Shown: positions 59,800 through 64,000 of the stretch, one piece after another
How positions within the stretch are numbered: position 1 is the first letter of the stretch
How the letters are laid out: each line of letters starts with the position of its first letter
Source: Atherix ibis
Lineage: Eukaryota > Arthropoda > Insecta > Diptera > Athericidae
DNA: 64,000 nt
Reading direction: 5' to 3'
Assembly: GCA_958298945.1 (NCBI GenBank)
Contig: OY282607.1
Span: 90,279,270 to 90,343,269, forward strand
Translations under genes and position numbers: made by a program
The notes under the pieces: model-generated
Databases searched by the model: none
What the model saw: the letters and a program-made list of their open reading frames with translations, nothing else
What the model was told of the DNA's origin: nothing

Positions 59800-60745
59800 C
59801 CACACTGTCTATAAGGGTCTGCAACCAAAAATGACACAGTGGTTATATGTGCAAATAGTTAGAGCCATCCCATCATTGCCTACGTGGCTCTTATTTGGTT
59901 GCCCAAGGCTGAACAACATGCTCGCCAAACTAGCCTTCGTATGGTTCAAAGACAAGCATGCTTGGGTAGAATATGTGCTCTAAAAATTTTTCCCACGACA
60001 GCACTTGAGGCTCTTTTAGACCCGATACCTTTTCATTTATATATTAAAAGGCAGCTAAAGGGGCTCTCAGGTTAGAACATTCGAAAACCTTTAAAGCAAG
60101 CGATATGTTTGGATACCTTGAAGTTGTATCGGACCTAAAAGAATTCCTGAAAACAGGGGGGGCCGTCCCTAGAAGAAGAAGCTCTCGTCTCTTACACAGA
60201 CAGTTCTAAAGTGGATGTGAATGTAGTCGGACTTCATTATCATCTAACTAAGGTCCTTGGTAAATCCCCAAAGAGGGAAATACAACATCATAGAGTTTTG
60301 TACTAGAGAGGCTACCAGATCGAACCTATATAACGTAAAGATCTGCATCATCTCAGATAGCCAAGCTGAATTGAAATCTCTTGTCTCATCTGATATCCAA
60401 TCCTACCTGGTTTAAAATATCCTCATGGTCTTAAGTCCACTGGCTGGATACAACAATGTAACTTTATTGTGTGTGTCAGATCATGAGGGTATCGAGTTAG
60501 TAGATGAAGATGACAAAAGGGGAGCAAATACTCTATTTATTAGAGCAGAACCCTTCTGTGGTTGGAGACTAATTATAGAGTCCTGGAAACTCGGGGTTAA
60601 AAGGTGTGCTCTTTGGAGTCCATTATAAAGGATGAAACGTAAAAACATCTACTCTGCGATTGCAATGCTATAGCCTGCGAGAGACTTCACCATCTTAATT
60701 TGGGATTCCCTGGTCCCTACGAGATTTTCCGACCAATATGCTATA
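59800..60745 (+). pseudogene. Non-LTR retrotransposon C-terminal fragment (RNase H-like)
   Basis: In order: LQPKMTQWLYVQIVRAI, then (shifted) ALIWLPKAEQHARQTSLRMV and QRQACLGRICALK, a conserved post-RT block of insect Jockey-like elements. Next come VSYTDSSKVDVN (RNase H first Asp block, usually TDGS), YNNVTLLCVSDHEGIE (normally WVPGHEG) and ANTLFIRAEPFCGW, and finally LLCDCNAIACERL, the Cys/His-type tail. Several stops and frame changes are present. The plus-strand frames 59884-60075 and 60425-60628 are parts of it. Non-functional. Confidence 0.85.
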
Positions 60746-61179
60746 GAGGTTGCTAATAGCCTTACTATTACTATTACCTGAGTTAGAATTATTCACCACA
60801 AAAGACCTTATTGATCAAAGTGGTTTTAGGATTATGTGCCTCATCCTACCCTCCATATATTAGTATTATTTTTATTACTAACGATTATATTGAAATTTTA
60901 TAAACTTTGGAAGTTATTTGGAATTAAATTGAAAGATTTATTAAATTTGTAAATTTTATGATATTTAATGATGATCTGTTCCTCGAAGGAACTACGCTCA
61001 TATTTTTAACGCCATCTATTGAGATTTTTCCAAAACAAAAAAAAAATTATTTTTTAAACTTTTTTCTTATCATTGATATTATAGTTGAAAATACTAATCG
61101 AAACTGGTTAAAAACCCATTTATCTTCGCGTTCATAAAACCCCCTTTAGTGAAAACTTAATCCTTGCCTATAATAATCT
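60746..61179. other. Unassigned AT-rich sequence
   Basis: No feature recognised; possibly eroded 3' part of the preceding fragment. Confidence 0.4.
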
Positions 61180-61720
61180 CAACATTAGAGACAGGTGAAC
61201 TATATTTATCCACTTCCACATCTACAATATATTGGAAGCTGTAGTTGGGAGTACTGTTGAAAATATCTGGATTTATAGATAGTCGTAAATATGCAACTAT
61301 CGACCCGTCGGTTTACAGAAATTTTTTTTTAAATAGTTGGATAGGCTAACAGAATGATTATATCTGTTCATAGTAATATTGTTGAGTCTTGCCCGGATAG
61401 GGCGGATTCGTATTATAAGGAGCTGTTGGTAATATCATAAAAGTGAATCCACTTTCAAAACTACTCACGCAAAATTTAATGATCCTCTTTTTTATAAAAT
61501 TCGATACAGCCTACTCAGTAATAGAAGGGTCAAGCTGCATTAGGTGCCGTGGCATATAGGAATAATGAAAAATCAATATGCTGATCAGTTAGCTGGAGAA
61601 ACTATCTCGCTTAAAGAAGCTCACAAGCTATCTCAACTACCAATAATTCAATCAAAATCATTTTTTACAGAAATGCTGGACATCACAATAACTAGCTAAC
61701 TCCTATATCTGTCAATCCTG
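61180..61720 (+). pseudogene. Second RNase H fragment of a non-LTR element
   Basis: Weak RNase H start (FIDSRKYATID, compare TDGSK) near 61270, then LSNRRVKLH and, after a stop where the family has Trp, VPWHIGI followed by NQYADQLAGETISLKEA at 61540-61620. These match the 'WVP-HIGI-GNE-AD-LA' block. It differs from the fragment ending at 60745, so it is a separate insertion. Non-functional. Confidence 0.7.
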
Positions 61721-62186
61721 TGCCATTCTATATAACGTTCAAAATATATTAAGCAAATCAAATTAAGAGTAGGGTTCCTCCTATTTTCGAGCAGCTAAGT
61801 CTATTAATTTTCAAGTCCATTTTTTAATATAATTAAATTAGCCTGCATTCTATACAAAATTTTACATACAGTAATACATATCATATCTACTAAAACTGAT
61901 CAAGCTAACGAAAACTCTGACATATCGAACCTATTTAACGATGCGCTTAAAAAATTTTGTACCGTCCACCCATACGAAACTTGAATCTTAGCTGCTATCA
62001 ATAGGACGTTACATACAAACGAACAAACAAATTTCAAAATTATTGTTTTAGACTCCATGGTCTGATCTTTAAAAATCGCTCCAAAAAATTACTCAATTTT
62101 GCGATAAATATTAATATTCTAGAATTTTGAAGTAATTAAAAAAAAATACCATATCTAACCTATAAAAATTAATTTGTTATTTAATT
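61721..62186. other. Unassigned sequence
   Basis: No feature recognised. Confidence 0.4.
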
Positions 62187-62240
62187 GCCGCCATTTTTAA
62201 TTAACAAAATAGCAGCTGTCAAATCAATAAATATGGCGGC
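62187..62240. repeat. Palindromic core, copy 9
   Basis: GCCGCCAT ... AGCAGCTGTCAA ... ATGGCGGC. Confidence 0.9.
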
Positions 62241-62497
62241 AATTGGAATTAGTTAATTTGTTATTTTTATTTCTTTATACTTTTTAGTTATCTGATTTTT
62301 GATTTTTAAATTTAAGCTCTAATATAGAAAAATATTAATTTAATTTTTTGGCTGATTTATTAATGTTTTTTCTTCAAGATAAAAGGTTTAAAATTAGCAT
62401 TAAAAAATTAATCAATATGGAAATAAATATTATTATAATTATTCTGACCTATTTGTGAAAAATAACTAATTTGCAGCTTAAATAAATAAAAATGATT

Positions 62498-62554
62498 GCC
62501 GCCATTTTTAATTAACAAAATAACAACTGTCAAATCAAAAATACAAATGGCGGC
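62498..62554. repeat. Palindromic core, copy 10
   Basis: GCCGCCAT ... AACAACTGTCAA ... ATGGCGGC, 311 bp after copy 9 and in similar flanks (AATTAACAAAATA). Confidence 0.9.
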
Positions 62555-64000
62555 GATAGCCATTATCTGTCATTTCCATTGAGTTATTACATTGTTTGGT
62601 TAATTTGTTTTGAAGTAAAATAAAATGTAAAATTGTTGAAAATTTTAGAAAATTTTTTTATAATAAAAATTCATGTCATAACCGGCAAAGCCGATAGCAC
62701 GAATGGTAAAGTGAAAAAAACCTCTCAGATAATACACATTTCAATAGATCTAATTTATTAAACTAAATTAATCTCCTAAAACCATAAACAATTTTCCTGT
62801 TAGCTGTAGTAATTCTATCAAAAGTTTTGAAAAAAAAATGGTAAAATATTTTTGCTTGAAATCCTCTTTTTATGAGCTTTCGATTCGCTTACAACTTTAT
62901 TCACAATTATGCTACTCTATTTGGAAATTAATCCTGATTATAGATTTCTAAACGACGATGAATAGAGTTTCAATAAATTTCAAATTCACTTCAATGCATC
63001 CATTTGGGCAACTATTATGATGCACTCTCATACCAGACCGAGCCATAACTTCTGAAACGCACTAACAACCAGTCTGGGATTTTTGATTAGCATCCCCTAA
63101 AAACCTCATTGAGTTTATTTATAGAAATCGAAATCGACAAGCATTCACCACTATTGTGACAGTTTTTGTTGCTCCTATTACCATTTTCAAGTTGGATTCA
63201 TGTTCAAAATATTTGGTTTGCTGGTTAGCTGGCTGGTTGGATGCGTGGTTTGTCGAATGCCTAAATGGCTGTATGCCCGGATGCCTGTTTGGTTTGTTAG
63301 TCAGCTAGTTGGTTGGTTCCAAAGTTAGTTAGTTTGTCGGTTGTTTGGTTGACGGCTTTATATCAAACAAAACGTTTTATTTGGTAAACTTTTTATTCAG
63401 AATTTTTTGCTTGTTAAAATATTGTATTTACCATCGAATTTTTCCTCCTGCCATTCATAAAAATCTGCTCCAAACATATTTTTTTTTTTTAGTTTGTTTT
63501 TATAACTTTTTGATATTTTTCTGGTTTGTTCCTATTATATTTTGTAACTTTAGCCGGTAAGGTTCTTTCTACAGAATATTCATATTAATTTGGTTTAAAA
63601 AAAAAACACATCTTCTCTTACTCCTCTTTATTATATATATTTTATTATATATATTTTTTTTTCGAAAAAGTTTTCTATTTATTTTCCTTTATTTTTTATT
63701 TAAAAACTTTTGCCATATTGTTTTGTTCTCGAATAAACTTTTCACAATGAAAACTGTTTTGTATTTGTTAAAACAACATTTTTCTATTTGAAACTATAAA
63801 TTTCCATTCAATAAAGAAGCTTTTCAACACCATTTCGAAATTGTTTACTATCAAATAAATATAAGTGAATGTTTAGTTAATTGGGAGATTGTTGCTATTC
63901 TTTTCGATTTGATGGTGTTATATTTTATGCAATTTTCTTTTCGATTAACTGTTTTTCAACCCCAATTTATTATAAGAGAATAGTTTTGTTAATAATACGA
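62555..64000. other. Unassigned sequence with GGTT-rich tract
   Basis: 63215-63355 is a cryptic simple tract of TGGTT/GCTGG/TTGG words. The rest is poly(T)-rich. The plus-strand frame at 63345-63560 is Phe/Ile-rich and not convincing. Confidence 0.45.

Overview
The window reads as intergenic or intronic DNA from an insect nuclear genome. A higher fly (Diptera) seems most likely, from the AT-rich base composition and the mix of transposon families, but no host gene fixes the species. No complete host protein-coding gene, rRNA gene or convincing tRNA gene is visible. What can be named is almost all transposon relics and tandem or inverted repeats in poly(A)/poly(T)-rich DNA.

DNA transposons. 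Four mariner-like elements are recognisable: 4859-6090 (+), 11517-12720 (+), about 40430-41155 (-, truncated) and 52027-53200 (-). A fifth, different Tc1/mariner-superfamily element lies at 53929-55004 (+). Three mariners and the fifth element still show terminal inverted repeats (TIRs) and TA target sites. All five transposase frames are broken, so none can encode a working enzyme.

Retrotransposons. Six non-LTR fragments are visible: Jockey-like RT at 2335-2790 (+) and 41129-41419 (-), R1-like RT at about 12990-14265 (-), another RT with a YADN box at about 57975-58620 (+), and two C-terminal RNase H-like pieces at 59800-60745 and 61180-61720 (+).

Repeats by region. 0.6-1.6 kb: a 525-bp duplication. 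7.7-9.06 kb: a 166-bp tandem array with a hairpin in most units. 18.3-20.1 kb: a degenerate 16-bp minisatellite (TTATTTTTACTGAAAA type). 22.7-24.45 kb: three 681-bp units. 25.7-27.7 kb: the same minisatellite in the opposite orientation, merging into a 13-bp array with about 22 identical copies. 30.9-33.3 kb: two copies of a block in which the minisatellite switches orientation in the middle. 35.1-37.5 kb: a satellite of about 155-165-bp monomers with higher-order structure. 41.5-62.6 kb: at least ten copies of a 56-bp palindromic core, GCCGCCAT ... CAGCTG ... ATGGCGGC, and a perfect 76-bp inverted repeat.

Possible host signals are few and tentative. On the minus strand an Inr match with a DPE match at +28 (A+1 at 39229) lies upstream of a consensus splice donor at 37616; this could be a promoter plus 5' UTR exon. 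On the plus strand an acceptor-like site at 55798 opens a 70-codon non-repetitive frame. The strongest candidates for something undescribed are the family of mirror-image minisatellites (foldback-like architecture) and the palindromic 56-bp core family.
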